From positions 1 to 64,000 of the forward strand of contig VGTH01000025.1 in NCBI GenBank assembly GCA_016874755.1: 64,000 nucleotides of DNA. Direction: 5' to 3'. The stretch is from Deltaproteobacteria bacterium (GTDB lineage: Bacteria; Desulfobacterota; Binatia; UBA9968). The position numbers were made by a program, and so were the translations under genes. Below are positions 25,528 through 34,609 of this stretch, one piece after another (position 1 is the first letter of the stretch; every line of letters starts with the position of its first letter). The notes below the pieces were generated by a model that was not told where the DNA came from, searched no databases, and was given only the letters and a program-made list of their open reading frames with translations.

Positions 25528-25857
25528 ATGACGGAGTTTGTCATGGTCTATGTGACCGTCAGCTCGGCCGCCGAAGGGGAGCGCATCGCTCGCGCGCTGG
25601 TCGAGGAGCGGCTGGCGGCCTGTGTGAACCGGGTTGCCGGCGTGCACTCGACCTATCGTTGGCAGGGGCAAGTGGAAGAGAGCGCGGAAGAGCTGCTGCT
25701 CATCAAAACCCGTCAAGAGCTGTTCGCGGTGCTGGCGCGCCGGGTCGAGGAACTGCACAGCTATGAGGTGCCCGAAGTCATTGCGGTGCCGGTGGCGGCC
25801 GGCAATGACAGCTATCTGCGCTGGCTCCATGATCGGGTAGCGCCGAAAGACAGCTAG
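25528..25857 (+). CDS. cutA: CutA divalent-cation tolerance protein
   Basis: A 109-residue protein with the CutA1 ferredoxin-like fold signatures: VYVTVSSAAEGERIARALVE, RLAACVNRV, TYRWQGQVEE and the YEVPEVIAVPV strand near the end. CutA forms a very stable trimer linked to copper/divalent cation tolerance, mechanism unsettled. ATG 25528 is the start; the Nudix gene follows 6 nt after the stop, so the two are probably co-transcribed. Confidence 0.92.
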   Translation: MTEFVMVYVTVSSAAEGERIARALVEERLAACVNRVAGVHSTYRWQGQVEESAEELLLIKTRQELFAVLARRVEELHSYEVPEVIAVPVAAGNDSYLRWLHDRVAPKDS

Positions 25858-25863
25858 AACCCC

Positions 25864-26340
25864 ATGCGCGAAAAACGCGAAGTCTCTGCCGGCGGCATCG
25901 TCTACCGGCGCAACCACGATAGCGTCGAAGTGGCGTTGATCCGCTCGCGCCGGCGCTGGGGTTTGCCCAAGGGACATCTGGAGCCAGGCGAGACCGTGCA
26001 GCAGGCGGCTTGCCGCGAAGTTTTCGAAGAGACCGGACTGCGCGGCGAAGTGGTCGACAAGCTCGGCGAAATCACCTATCGCTTCATGAACAAATGGACC
26101 GAAGGCAAACCGGTGCGGGTTTTCAAGCGCGTGCACTTCTATCTGATTCGTTGGACCGAGGGCGACGTCGATGGCCACGACTATGAAGTCGACGAGGCGC
26201 GTTGGTTTGCCATCGAGACGGCGTTGGAGACCTTGTCCTACGCGACGGAAAAGAAAATGATGCGCCGCGCGCAAGCTTACATCGAAGCCGAGCTAAACAA
26301 AGCCTCCGAGCGCCGGACCGCTCTAAACCTGCCTGGGTAA
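25864..26340 (+). CDS. Nudix hydrolase
   Basis: A 158-residue protein with a complete Nudix box (G-x5-E-x7-REUxEExGU) beginning at GHLEPGETV (residue about 38) and ending REVFEETGL, preceded by the RWGLPKGHL lead. AGGIVYRR at the N-terminus resembles bis(5'-nucleosyl)-tetraphosphatase-like and NTP-cleaning enzymes. It likely hydrolyses a nucleoside diphosphate derivative; substrate not determined. It is the third gene after the RluA-type gene and cutA. Confidence 0.88.
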   Translation: MREKREVSAGGIVYRRNHDSVEVALIRSRRRWGLPKGHLEPGETVQQAACREVFEETGLRGEVVDKLGEITYRFMNKWTEGKPVRVFKRVHFYLIRWTEGDVDGHDYEVDEARWFAIETALETLSYATEKKMMRRAQAYIEAELNKASERRTALNLPG

Positions 26341-26451
26341 TCGTTCCTCGCGAATTCGGAAAGAGCCTTGCCGAATTCGGTTATCGTGATATATCGAAAA
26401 ACAAATCGGCCTCGGCTTGAAAGTTTGTTGAACCGTGGGAGGAGCTAAACC

Positions 26452-27195
26452 GTGAGTCAAGTTGCACTTATCACCGGAGGAGGCGGCGGCATTGGCGGCG
26501 CGGTCGCCCAGCGCATGGCGGCGGCGGACATCACCGTGGTCATTGCCGACTATGACGGCGGCGCCGCGGAAAAAGTAAAGGGCGAAGTGGTTGCTAGCGG
26601 CGGCAAAGCCGACGCGCTCGCCATCGACGTCACGGTCGCGCGCGAAGTCAAAGCGGTGGTCACCGACGTTGCCAAGCGCTATGGCCGCATCGACATTCTC
26701 GCCAACATCGCAGGCGGCAGCCGCTTCACCAAGCGCATCGAAGAGTTTACCTGGGCCGAGTGGAAAGAAGTCATCGACGCCAATCTCAAGGGAACGTTTC
26801 TGATGTGCCGCGAAGTGGCGCCGATCATGCAGAAGCAAAAAAGCGGGCGGATCATGAACACGGCGTCGAACTATGGCGTCACCGGCTCGGCGCTGCGCAC
26901 GCCCTATGCGGCGTCCAAAGCCGGCATTATTACGTTTACGAAATCCTTGGCACTGGAGCTGGCGCCGGACAATATCCTCGCCAACACCGTGGCGCCGGGG
27001 CCGACCGATACGCCGCGTGTGATGGCGCACGAGTCGCCCGAGGCGCGCAAGCAGCGCTGGTGGCCGAATATCCCGATGGGCCGCACGGCGCTGCCGGAAG
27101 ATTTGGCCGAGATGTATTACTTTCTAACGACGCCGGAGAGTGCCGCGATCACCGGACAGGTGTTTCACGTCAACGGCGGGGTGGTGATGCCATGA
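26452..27195 (+). CDS. SDR-family oxidoreductase (first of a pair)
   Basis: A 247-residue classical short-chain dehydrogenase: cofactor motif TGGGGGIG (9-16), LANIAGG, catalytic Ser/Tyr/Lys within NTASNYG and YAASKAGIITFTK, and the C-terminal ITGQVFHVNGGVVMP. The acidic residue after strand 2 (IADYDGG) favours NAD(H). GTG 26452 start with GGGAGGAG upstream. It overlaps the next SDR gene by ATGA and heads a catabolic operon with HyuAB and TctC. Confidence 0.88.
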   Translation: MSQVALITGGGGGIGGAVAQRMAAADITVVIADYDGGAAEKVKGEVVASGGKADALAIDVTVAREVKAVVTDVAKRYGRIDILANIAGGSRFTKRIEEFTWAEWKEVIDANLKGTFLMCREVAPIMQKQKSGRIMNTASNYGVTGSALRTPYAASKAGIITFTKSLALELAPDNILANTVAPGPTDTPRVMAHESPEARKQRWWPNIPMGRTALPEDLAEMYYFLTTPESAAITGQVFHVNGGVVMP

Positions 27196-27944
27196 GACTC
27201 AAGGACAAAGTTGCGGTGATTACCGGCGGTGCCCAGGGTATTGGCCGGGCAACGGCACTGATGATGGGGCGCGAAGGGGCGAAGATCGTCGTCGCCGATT
27301 TGCAAGGCGAAAAAGCGCAGGCGGTGAGCAATGAGCTGAAGGCGCTCGGCGCGGAGTCGCTCAGCGTCGCCGTCGATGTCGCCAGCGAGTCGTCGGTCAA
27401 ACAAATGGCCAAGGCGACATTTGACCGCTTCGGCCGCGTCGATATTCTCGCCAACATCGCCGGCATCTACTTCCCGAAAAAATCCGTGGTCGATCTAACC
27501 GAAGAAGACTGGGACCGCACGATGAACATCAACCTGGGCAGCAATTTTCTCTGCTGCCGCGAGTTTGTGCCCGCCATGCGCCAACAAAAAAGCGGGCGCA
27601 TCATTAGTGTGGCCTCCGGCATCGGCCACTATGGCATGCGCCAGTTTTCCCACTACGCGGCGTCCAAAGCGGCGATCATGGGCTTCGTCAAATCGTTGGC
27701 CCGTGAAATCGGGCCGGACGGCATCACCGTCAACGCCATCTGCCCGGGCTCGGCCAACACCGCCATGCCACGGCAGCATCGTTCGGAAGAAGAGGTGCTT
27801 GAGCGGCTCAAGGCGACGCCGCTGCCGCACATCCTCGAACCCGAAGACATCGCCGGCTCGATCACGTTTCTCGCCAGCGACGCCGCCAAGTTCATCACCG
27901 GGCAGTCCTACAATATCAACAGCGGCAACTACATGTTCGGATGA
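27192..27944 (+). CDS. SDR-family oxidoreductase (second of a pair)
   Basis: A 250-residue classical SDR with TGGAQGIGRA (11-20), VVADLQGE (acidic, NAD-type), LANIAGI, SVASGIG and YAASKAAIMGFVK carrying the catalytic Tyr and Lys, and ITGQSYNINSGNYMFG at the end. It begins inside the stop of the previous SDR gene (ATGA), so the two are coupled and may form a heteromeric or sequential pair acting on the same pathway. Confidence 0.88.
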   Translation: MRLKDKVAVITGGAQGIGRATALMMGREGAKIVVADLQGEKAQAVSNELKALGAESLSVAVDVASESSVKQMAKATFDRFGRVDILANIAGIYFPKKSVVDLTEEDWDRTMNINLGSNFLCCREFVPAMRQQKSGRIISVASGIGHYGMRQFSHYAASKAAIMGFVKSLAREIGPDGITVNAICPGSANTAMPRQHRSEEEVLERLKATPLPHILEPEDIAGSITFLASDAAKFITGQSYNINSGNYMFG

Positions 27945-28016
27945 TGCCAGCGCGCTAGGCCAAAGCGAAATTCGAACAGGGGCGCGAATCAATAGCGCCT
28001 AGGCCGCGAACGATTC

Positions 28017-30119
28017 ATGAACTACATCGTCGGCGTCGATATCGGCGGCACATTCACAGATTGTGTTGCGTTGGATGACCAGGGCACGGTGACACTCGGC
28101 AAGGCGCTCTCGACGCCGGAGGACTTCGCCGTCGGCGCATTGAACGCCGTCGCCGATGCGGCGCGCCATCTTGGGCTGGCCAGCGACGCGGAGCTGTTGG
28201 CGGCGACCAAACTGTTCTTTCACGCCTGCACGGTCGCCGACAATACATTGATCACCCGCAGCGGGCCGAAAACCGGACTACTCACCACCGAGGGCTTTGG
28301 CGATACGCTTCTGATCATGCGCGGGCGGACCACCGAGGGGCTTACCGAGAGCGAAGCGTTTCGCGCCTCGACGCAGTCGAAGCCCGAGCCGATTGTGCCC
28401 CGGGCGCTGATCGAAGAAGTCGCCGAGCGCATCGACTACAAAGGCGCGGTGCTGGTGCGTCTGACCGAGCAGGAGATCGGCCGCGCCGTCAAAGCGCTGA
28501 TCGAGCGCGGCGTGGAGTCGATCGCCATCGCGCTCCTCTGGTCGCTCGTCGATGACCGGCACGAGCGCGCGCTGGCCGACTTCATCCGTAAAAACTATCC
28601 GTCAATCTATCTCAGCCTCTCCAGCGAAGTGGCGCCGTTTCTCGGTGAATACGAGCGCACGGCGACGACGGCGTTCAACGCCTATGTCGGACCGAAGATA
28701 GCCGCGTATCTAAAGCGGTTGGGCGAGCTGCTCGCAGCCAAGGGGCTCAAGCGCGAGGCGCTGATCATGCAAGCCTACGGCGGTCTGCTCGGCATCGACG
28801 ATACTTGCAAGAGCGCGGTGGGTACCATCGAGTCCGGACCGGCGGCCGGGGTCATGGGCAGCCGTTTCGTCGGCGCGGAGCTTGGCATGGGCAACCTGCT
28901 TGCCACCGACATGGGCGGGACCACTTTCAAAGTCGGTGTGATTCGTGACGGCGCGGTGGAGACCGATCACCGGCCGATCTTCATGCGCTATCAACTGTTT
29001 CTCTCGAAAATCTGGGTGGAGTCCATCGGCGCCGGCGGCGGCAGCATCGTCTGGATCGACGGCGAAAGCGGTTTGTTGAAAGTCGGGCCGCAGGGCGCCG
29101 GGTCGAGCCCCGGACCGATTTGCTATGGCCTTGGCGGCACCGCGGTAACGGTCTCCGACGCGGACTTGATACTCGGCTACTTGAACGAAGACTGCTTCTT
29201 GGGCGGGCGCATGAAGTTGGACCGAGAACGGGCCACGAAAGTTCTCGAGGAGAAAATCGCCCGGCCCATGGGCATGACGGTGGCGGAGGCCGCCAGCGGC
29301 ATCTACCGCATCACTAACGGTCATATGAGCGACTCGATCCGGCGCGCCACTGTCGAGCGCGGCTACGATCCGCGCTCATTCACGCTGTTTGCTTTCGGCG
29401 GCGCGGCGCCGGTGCACGCCGGCCGCTACGCCGCCGAGCTTGGCATCAAAGAAATCGTCGTGCCGCTCACCGCCTCGGTGCACAGCGCCGCCGGATTGGT
29501 GAGCTCGGATGTGACTTATCATTTCGGCCGCTCCGAAAGGCTGGCGGTGCCGGCCGATGTGAAACGGGTGGGCGCGACTTTCGCGGCGCTCGTCGCAAGG
29601 GCGCGCGCCAGCCTCGGTGCCGCCGGTTTTGCGGATGGCGCGATGAAAATTATTCGCAGCTTCGACATGCGTTACCGCCAGCAGGTGCACGAATTGAACA
29701 TCGCGTTTCCTGCGGGCGCGACTGAGCTGACCGAAGCCGATCTCGCCGCGATCTATCGGCGCTTCGATGAAGTTTACGAGTTGATCTACGGCCCGGGCGC
29801 GGGCTACCGCGAAGCGGGCCAGGAGATCATGGCCTTTCGCGTGGTCGCCATCGGCGAGTTGGGCAAGCCGCGGCTGCGCCAATATGCGCTGCAGAAAAAT
29901 CAGGCTGCGGCTGCCATCAAGACCGAGCGCCGGGCCTATTTCGAAGAAGCGCGGGATTTCATCCCGGCGAAAATCTATGACTATGACCGGCTGGCACCGG
30001 GCAGCGAGTTGGCCGGGCCGGCGATCATCGAGACGCCGATCACGACGATCGTCATCAATCCCAACGACCAGGCGCTGATGGATGGCTATCGCAACATCCG
30101 CGTGCGCCTCGGAGACTGA
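28017..30119 (+). CDS. hyuA: hydantoinase/oxoprolinase-type subunit A
   Basis: A 700-residue protein of the N-methylhydantoinase A / 5-oxoprolinase / acetone carboxylase beta family. ASKHA-fold phosphate motifs are visible: VGVDIGGTFTD (4-14), LATDMGGTTFKVGVI (about 300) and the C-terminal FAFGGAAPVHAGRYA. It hydrolyses cyclic amides with ATP, or carboxylates substrates, together with subunit B encoded 1 nt downstream. The substrate is open; a carbamoylase gene lies at 60353. It is in an operon with two SDRs and a TctC protein. Confidence 0.9.
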   Translation: MNYIVGVDIGGTFTDCVALDDQGTVTLGKALSTPEDFAVGALNAVADAARHLGLASDAELLAATKLFFHACTVADNTLITRSGPKTGLLTTEGFGDTLLIMRGRTTEGLTESEAFRASTQSKPEPIVPRALIEEVAERIDYKGAVLVRLTEQEIGRAVKALIERGVESIAIALLWSLVDDRHERALADFIRKNYPSIYLSLSSEVAPFLGEYERTATTAFNAYVGPKIAAYLKRLGELLAAKGLKREALIMQAYGGLLGIDDTCKSAVGTIESGPAAGVMGSRFVGAELGMGNLLATDMGGTTFKVGVIRDGAVETDHRPIFMRYQLFLSKIWVESIGAGGGSIVWIDGESGLLKVGPQGAGSSPGPICYGLGGTAVTVSDADLILGYLNEDCFLGGRMKLDRERATKVLEEKIARPMGMTVAEAASGIYRITNGHMSDSIRRATVERGYDPRSFTLFAFGGAAPVHAGRYAAELGIKEIVVPLTASVHSAAGLVSSDVTYHFGRSERLAVPADVKRVGATFAALVARARASLGAAGFADGAMKIIRSFDMRYRQQVHELNIAFPAGATELTEADLAAIYRRFDEVYELIYGPGAGYREAGQEIMAFRVVAIGELGKPRLRQYALQKNQAAAAIKTERRAYFEEARDFIPAKIYDYDRLAPGSELAGPAIIETPITTIVINPNDQALMDGYRNIRVRLGD

Positions 30120-30120
30120 C

Positions 30121-31941
30121 ATGTTCGACGGCAACATCGACCCGATTACTTTCGAAGTGCTGTCGCACCGGCTGCACCAAATCACCCGTGAAATGGGGAT
30201 TACGCTGGAGCGCACCGGCGGCACGGTGACGACAACCCAACAGCACGACTACAACGCCTCGCTCTACACTCCCGACGGCGAGATCATGGCGGCGGGCGAG
30301 ACCTATGGCCATCATGTGGTATGCGCCGGTTTTGCGGTCAAGCGTATCATCGATAGCTTCGGCAAAGACGAGATTTACCCCGACGATATTTTCCTGCTCA
30401 ACGACCCCTATCTGGCGGCGATCCACAATCCCGACGTTTACATCATCGCGCCGATTCATTTTCATAGTGTTCTGGTCGGCTGGAGCGCGACGTTTGTGCA
30501 CGTGAGCGACGTCGGCGCGATCACACCGGGCGGCGATTCGCCGGACGCCACGGAAATCTTCCAAGAAGGGTTTCGCATCCCGGGCGTGAAGCTAGTCGAG
30601 CGCGGCCAGATTCGTAAAGACGTTTTCAACGCGATCACCCACATGACGCGCCAGCCCGATGCCGTGGCATTGGATTTAAAGTGCGAGATCGCCGCCAACA
30701 ACGTCGCCAAGGCGCGGCTGCAGGAGCTGTATCGCCAGTATGGGCCGGAGTTGATGAACAGCGTGTCGGCGGAGATGATTCGCTACACGGAAACCGTGCT
30801 GCGCAAACGGCTCAGCGAGATCGCCGACGGTGAGTGGCGCGAGACGCTGACCATCGAAGCCGACGGCCCCTGCCGCTTGGTGTTGGCGCTGCGCAAAGCG
30901 GGCGATCGATTAATCTTCGATTTCACCGGTACCGATCCGCAGGTGCGCAAAGGAATCAATCTGCCGTTTCACGGGACATTCGGCTTCTGCTTCGGCGCCC
31001 TTCTTTATTCCATCGCCTACGATTTGCCGAAGAACCAGGGGGTGATCAAGCCGATGGAAGTGATCGCGCCCAAGGGCACGCTCGTGCATGTGCAGTTTCC
31101 CGGGCCGATTTCGATGAGCACAACGTCATCCGGCTTTGGCGTGGGATTTCTCGCCAGCTCCGTGCTGATGCAGATGATCGCCACCAGCGAGCGCTGGCGC
31201 CAGGAGATCGTCGCGCCAAGCGCGAGCCACCGCAATTGCCGCCACTCCGGGGTTAATCAATACGGCCGCTACACGCCGTTTATCAACATGGCGCACGGCG
31301 CCATGGACGGCAACGGCGCGCGCATCGACCGCGACGGCGTCGACTCGGGCGGCAGCTACATGAGCTGCCCCAATGTCGAATGGATGGAGATGCAATATCC
31401 GCTGCTGTATCTGTTTCGCCGCCACGCGCCGGACAGCGCCGGCGCCGGCGAGTTTCGCGGCGGCGTGGCGGTTGAATCGGCGCACACGCTGCACGATGCG
31501 CCGCAGGGAAAAATCGCCGGCGTCGCCTATGGCGTCGCCGGCAAAGAAAACTCCGGCCATGGCATGGCCGGCGGTCAGAACGGCGCTTTAAGCGTGATGC
31601 AAAAATTGGCCGGTACCGAAGTCGATCGGCTGCTCGCCGATAATCGGCCGGCAACTAAACTCAATGAGCTGGGCGGGCGCGCCGAAGAGCTGCCCTACTG
31701 CAACTTCGAGCTCGCCGCCGGCGACGTGCTCTACATGCGGGTGGCGAGCGGCGGCGGCTACGGCGATCCGCTGGAGCGCGAGCCCGAGTTGGTGCGCAGC
31801 GACGCCGCCAATCGGATCGTCTCACCCGAAGCGGCGCGCGCCGTTTACGGCGTCGTGCTGACACCAGAATTGCAAGTAGACTTGGCGGCAACCCAGCGGC
31901 TCAGAAATGACCTGCAAGCGCGGCGCGGAGAAAATAGATGA
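30121..31941 (+). CDS. hyuB: hydantoinase/oxoprolinase-type subunit B
   Basis: The 606-residue partner of HyuA: DPITFEVLSHRLHQITREMG at the start, TTTQQHDYNASLY, HFHSVLVGWSATFVHVSDVG with metal-binding His residues, GEFRGGVAVESAHTL and the end VASGGGYGDPLEREPE. In the acetone carboxylase/hydantoinase family this subunit carries the second catalytic site. The ATG sits right after the TGA of subunit A, and its stop overlaps the TctC start by ATGA. Confidence 0.9.
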   Translation: MFDGNIDPITFEVLSHRLHQITREMGITLERTGGTVTTTQQHDYNASLYTPDGEIMAAGETYGHHVVCAGFAVKRIIDSFGKDEIYPDDIFLLNDPYLAAIHNPDVYIIAPIHFHSVLVGWSATFVHVSDVGAITPGGDSPDATEIFQEGFRIPGVKLVERGQIRKDVFNAITHMTRQPDAVALDLKCEIAANNVAKARLQELYRQYGPELMNSVSAEMIRYTETVLRKRLSEIADGEWRETLTIEADGPCRLVLALRKAGDRLIFDFTGTDPQVRKGINLPFHGTFGFCFGALLYSIAYDLPKNQGVIKPMEVIAPKGTLVHVQFPGPISMSTTSSGFGVGFLASSVLMQMIATSERWRQEIVAPSASHRNCRHSGVNQYGRYTPFINMAHGAMDGNGARIDRDGVDSGGSYMSCPNVEWMEMQYPLLYLFRRHAPDSAGAGEFRGGVAVESAHTLHDAPQGKIAGVAYGVAGKENSGHGMAGGQNGALSVMQKLAGTEVDRLLADNRPATKLNELGGRAEELPYCNFELAAGDVLYMRVASGGGYGDPLEREPELVRSDAANRIVSPEAARAVYGVVLTPELQVDLAATQRLRNDLQARRGENR

Positions 31942-32960
31942 AGCGCGATGCTCTAAAGTATTGTGGTGTGTTGGTGATAGTGGCCTTGTTCGCGGTGACA
32001 GGATTCGCCGCCGAAACTGACTACTATCGCGGCAAGACCGTGCGCATCGTCGTCGGCCTGTCGGCGGGCGGCGGCTTCGACGTCTACGCGCGCACGTTAT
32101 CGCGCCACATGGGCAAGCATATTCCCGGCAACCCGACTTTTGTCGTCGATAACATGCCCGGAGCCGGCAGCATGATCGCCGCCAACCATGTCTACAAAGC
32201 GGCCAAGCCCGACGGCCTCACGCTCGGCCACTTCGTCGGCGGTCTGTTCATGCAGCAGCTACTCGGCCGGCCGGGCGCCGAGTTTCACGCGACCAAATAC
32301 GAGTTTGTCGGCGCACCGATACCGGAGAAAACCGCCTGCGCGCTGACCAAGGCGAGCGGCATCGCGAGCATGGAGCGCTGGATGGCCGCCAAGACACCGG
32401 TGAAGCTCGGCGCCACCGGCTCGGGGCCGATCGTCGACGTGCCGAAAATTCTCAAGCACGCCATTGGCCTACCCATACAACTGGTCTTAGGTTTCAAAGG
32501 CACCGCCGACATTCGTCTCGCCGCCGAGAGCGGCGAGCTAGCCGGCGCCTGTTGGAGCTGGGATGGCATCAAATCGACCTGGACGCGCGGCCTTGAGTCC
32601 GGCGAAGTTAACGTCGTTCTACAGGCCCTCGCCAAACCGCTGCCCGATCTTTCGAAGGTGCCGTTGGCGGTCAGTTACGCTAAGACCGCAGAGGCGCGCC
32701 AGTTGATCCAAGTGGGCGTTCACGACGCCGCCGATATCGCCCGCCCGTTCGTCATGCCGCCGAACACCCCTAAGGATCGTGTGCAAATCATGCGGCAAGC
32801 TTTTCTTACGACACTAAAGGATCCGGCATTTCTCGCCGAAGCGGAGAAATCCAAGCTCGACGTCGACCCGGTGACCGGCGAGTCTTTGGAAAAAATCGTC
32901 GCGGCGATCTACCGGACCAACCCGGCGATGCTGGCGAAGCTTAAAGAGGTGTTGGAGTAG
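31938..32960 (+). CDS. TctC/Bug-family binding protein of the hyuAB operon
   Basis: A 340-residue periplasmic binding protein with a signal peptide (to about residue 25, VTGFAAE) and the Bug signatures VRIVVGLSAGGGFDVYARTL, PGNPTFVVDNMPGAGS and KAAKPDGLTLG. The ATGA overlap with hyuB shows it is in the same operon, so it probably captures the substrate or precursor used by HyuAB/SDR. No TctAB genes are adjacent; the TctA gene near 63 kb could serve it. Confidence 0.9.
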   Translation: MKRDALKYCGVLVIVALFAVTGFAAETDYYRGKTVRIVVGLSAGGGFDVYARTLSRHMGKHIPGNPTFVVDNMPGAGSMIAANHVYKAAKPDGLTLGHFVGGLFMQQLLGRPGAEFHATKYEFVGAPIPEKTACALTKASGIASMERWMAAKTPVKLGATGSGPIVDVPKILKHAIGLPIQLVLGFKGTADIRLAAESGELAGACWSWDGIKSTWTRGLESGEVNVVLQALAKPLPDLSKVPLAVSYAKTAEARQLIQVGVHDAADIARPFVMPPNTPKDRVQIMRQAFLTTLKDPAFLAEAEKSKLDVDPVTGESLEKIVAAIYRTNPAMLAKLKEVLE

Positions 32961-32972
32961 GTTTGGGTTTGT

Positions 32973-33692
32973 TTAGCGTTCGCTCAACTCCGCGACTAAC
33001 GAAACCGTCGAACGCACATCGACGGTGCCCGGTTCCACCGGCGTCGGTGCCGCGGCGGCGGCCATTTCGGCGCGGGCCATGGGCGCTTGGCGCAAGACGG
33101 GCTGGAAGCCGCGCTCGCTTTCACTGACCGAAAGAATTTTCACCAACACGAGACCGAGGGATTTGGCGATCGCTTCGGCTTTGGCTTTCGCCTTGGCCGA
33201 TGCCTGCTTGAGCGCTTCGAGGCGCGCGCCTTCTTCGTCCTTCAACGTGAAAGCCAGGCGATTGATGTTGTTGGCGCCGGCGCCCATGGCGGCGTCGATG
33301 ACTTTGCCGACGTCGTCGAGCTTGTGCATTTTGATGCGCACGGTGTTGCTGGCGTTGTAGCCGACGATTTCCGGTTTGCCGCCCTGCGGGTAGCGGTATT
33401 GCGGATTCAACGAGTAGCCGCTGGTTTTGACCTCGTCGCCTTTGCCGAGAATCTTTTTCACCTCGGTCAAAACGCGATTGAGCCGCTCGGCATTTTCGCG
33501 CGACGCGTCGGGCGCGGTGCGCGCCTGGGTGACGACGCCGATGTCGATCTGCGCCTGGTCGGGCTCTGCCTGGATCGTCGCTTCGCCGCTGACGCTCACC
33601 GATGGCACCCGCGGGCGGTCTGAGACGTTCTGCGCGAGCACGGATCCGGCAAATAACAATGCAAGGGGCAAAGAAAGTAGCAATTGAGTCAT
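32973..33692 (-). CDS. SIMPL (DUF541) domain periplasmic protein
   Basis: A 239-residue exported protein (signal peptide to residue 21, SVLAQ) with the SIMPL/DUF541 pattern: SVSGEATIQAEPDQAQIDIG, a repeated-helix part, GYSLNPQYRYPQGGKPEIVG and ASAKAKAKAEAIAKSLGLVL. Relatives (YggE, BP26) are periplasmic, form ring-like oligomers and are linked to oxidative-stress protection. ATG 33692. It converges on the HyuAB-TctC operon and is divergent from the M48 gene. Confidence 0.87.
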   Translation of the reverse strand: MTQLLLSLPLALLFAGSVLAQNVSDRPRVPSVSVSGEATIQAEPDQAQIDIGVVTQARTAPDASRENAERLNRVLTEVKKILGKGDEVKTSGYSLNPQYRYPQGGKPEIVGYNASNTVRIKMHKLDDVGKVIDAAMGAGANNINRLAFTLKDEEGARLEALKQASAKAKAKAEAIAKSLGLVLVKILSVSESERGFQPVLRQAPMARAEMAAAAAPTPVEPGTVDVRSTVSLVAELSER

Positions 33693-33788
33693 AGATTTCC
33701 TTTCGTGGGACACTATCAAGGCTAACGCAAATCGCGCAGCGCTGCCAGGCTTGACCTTTGGCGCCGATAATCTACAACTTTAGACGCG

Positions 33789-34544
33789 ATGTCGATGAAA
33801 ACGTTCATAGCCTTGGTGTTGCTCGTCGCACTGTCAGGCTGTGCCACCGCGAGACGCGAGCGAATGGTGTGGCGCGTGAAAGACGTCGTGCTCGCCGAGA
33901 GCCCGGTGGTTAACTTCGGCGGCGCCGGCGACACCGTCATGGCTTCGATTCCGACCCGGCTGCTCCAGGAGCTCATGCTGGCGCACCTGCGGATTAGCCG
34001 CTCGGCGGGCATTACGGCGGAGTTGCTGCTAACCGACGGTGACGACCCCAACGCGTTTGCCGGCATGTTAAGCGATCGGCCGGTCATCGGTATCAATCTC
34101 GGCATGGTCAAGTTGATCGGCGAGAATATCAACGAATACGCCGCCCTGCTCGGCCATGAGGCCGCCCACTGGGCCAAGGGCCACATCGATGCCACGCGCT
34201 TGAGGCGGAGCACGCTGGAAGTCATCGGCACGGTGGTCAGCGCCGGTCTGGGTGCCGGCGGTGTGCTGGGAGCTGGAACACTTGCCGGTCTTGGCCTTAG
34301 CATGATCGATGCTTCGTACAGCCGCGATCAAGAGCGCGAGGCCGACGCCGCGGGCATCGACTACGTTGTCGCTAACAACTACGACCCTACCGGTGCCGTC
34401 ACGCTCTTCGAAAAAATGATCCAGCAAGCGAAAGGGCCGCGGGTGCCGTTCTTGGCTAGCCACCCAAGCGATCAGGAACGCTTGGAAAATATCAAGGCGC
34501 TGATCGACGCGAAAAAATCGCTGGCGGGCGCGCCGGCTCCGTAG
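33789..34544 (+). CDS. M48-family metalloprotease lipoprotein
   Basis: A 251-residue protein with a lipobox (LSGC, Cys18), so likely an outer- or inner-membrane lipoprotein, and the zinc protease motif HEAAH (123-127). The third ligand is in SRDQEREADAAG near 183, as in BepA/LoiP-type M48 enzymes, and a glycine-rich hydrophobic segment (144-172) lies between. Such proteins clean up misfolded outer-membrane proteins. Start could be ATG 33789 or 33795. Confidence 0.87.
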   Translation: MSMKTFIALVLLVALSGCATARRERMVWRVKDVVLAESPVVNFGGAGDTVMASIPTRLLQELMLAHLRISRSAGITAELLLTDGDDPNAFAGMLSDRPVIGINLGMVKLIGENINEYAALLGHEAAHWAKGHIDATRLRRSTLEVIGTVVSAGLGAGGVLGAGTLAGLGLSMIDASYSRDQEREADAAGIDYVVANNYDPTGAVTLFEKMIQQAKGPRVPFLASHPSDQERLENIKALIDAKKSLAGAPAP

Positions 34545-34609
34545 CGTGCAAGTCTTCCAGCGCCGTTGCAGCGTTGCACCTGCGGCGCGATTCCTGCTAA
34601 AGCCTGGAT

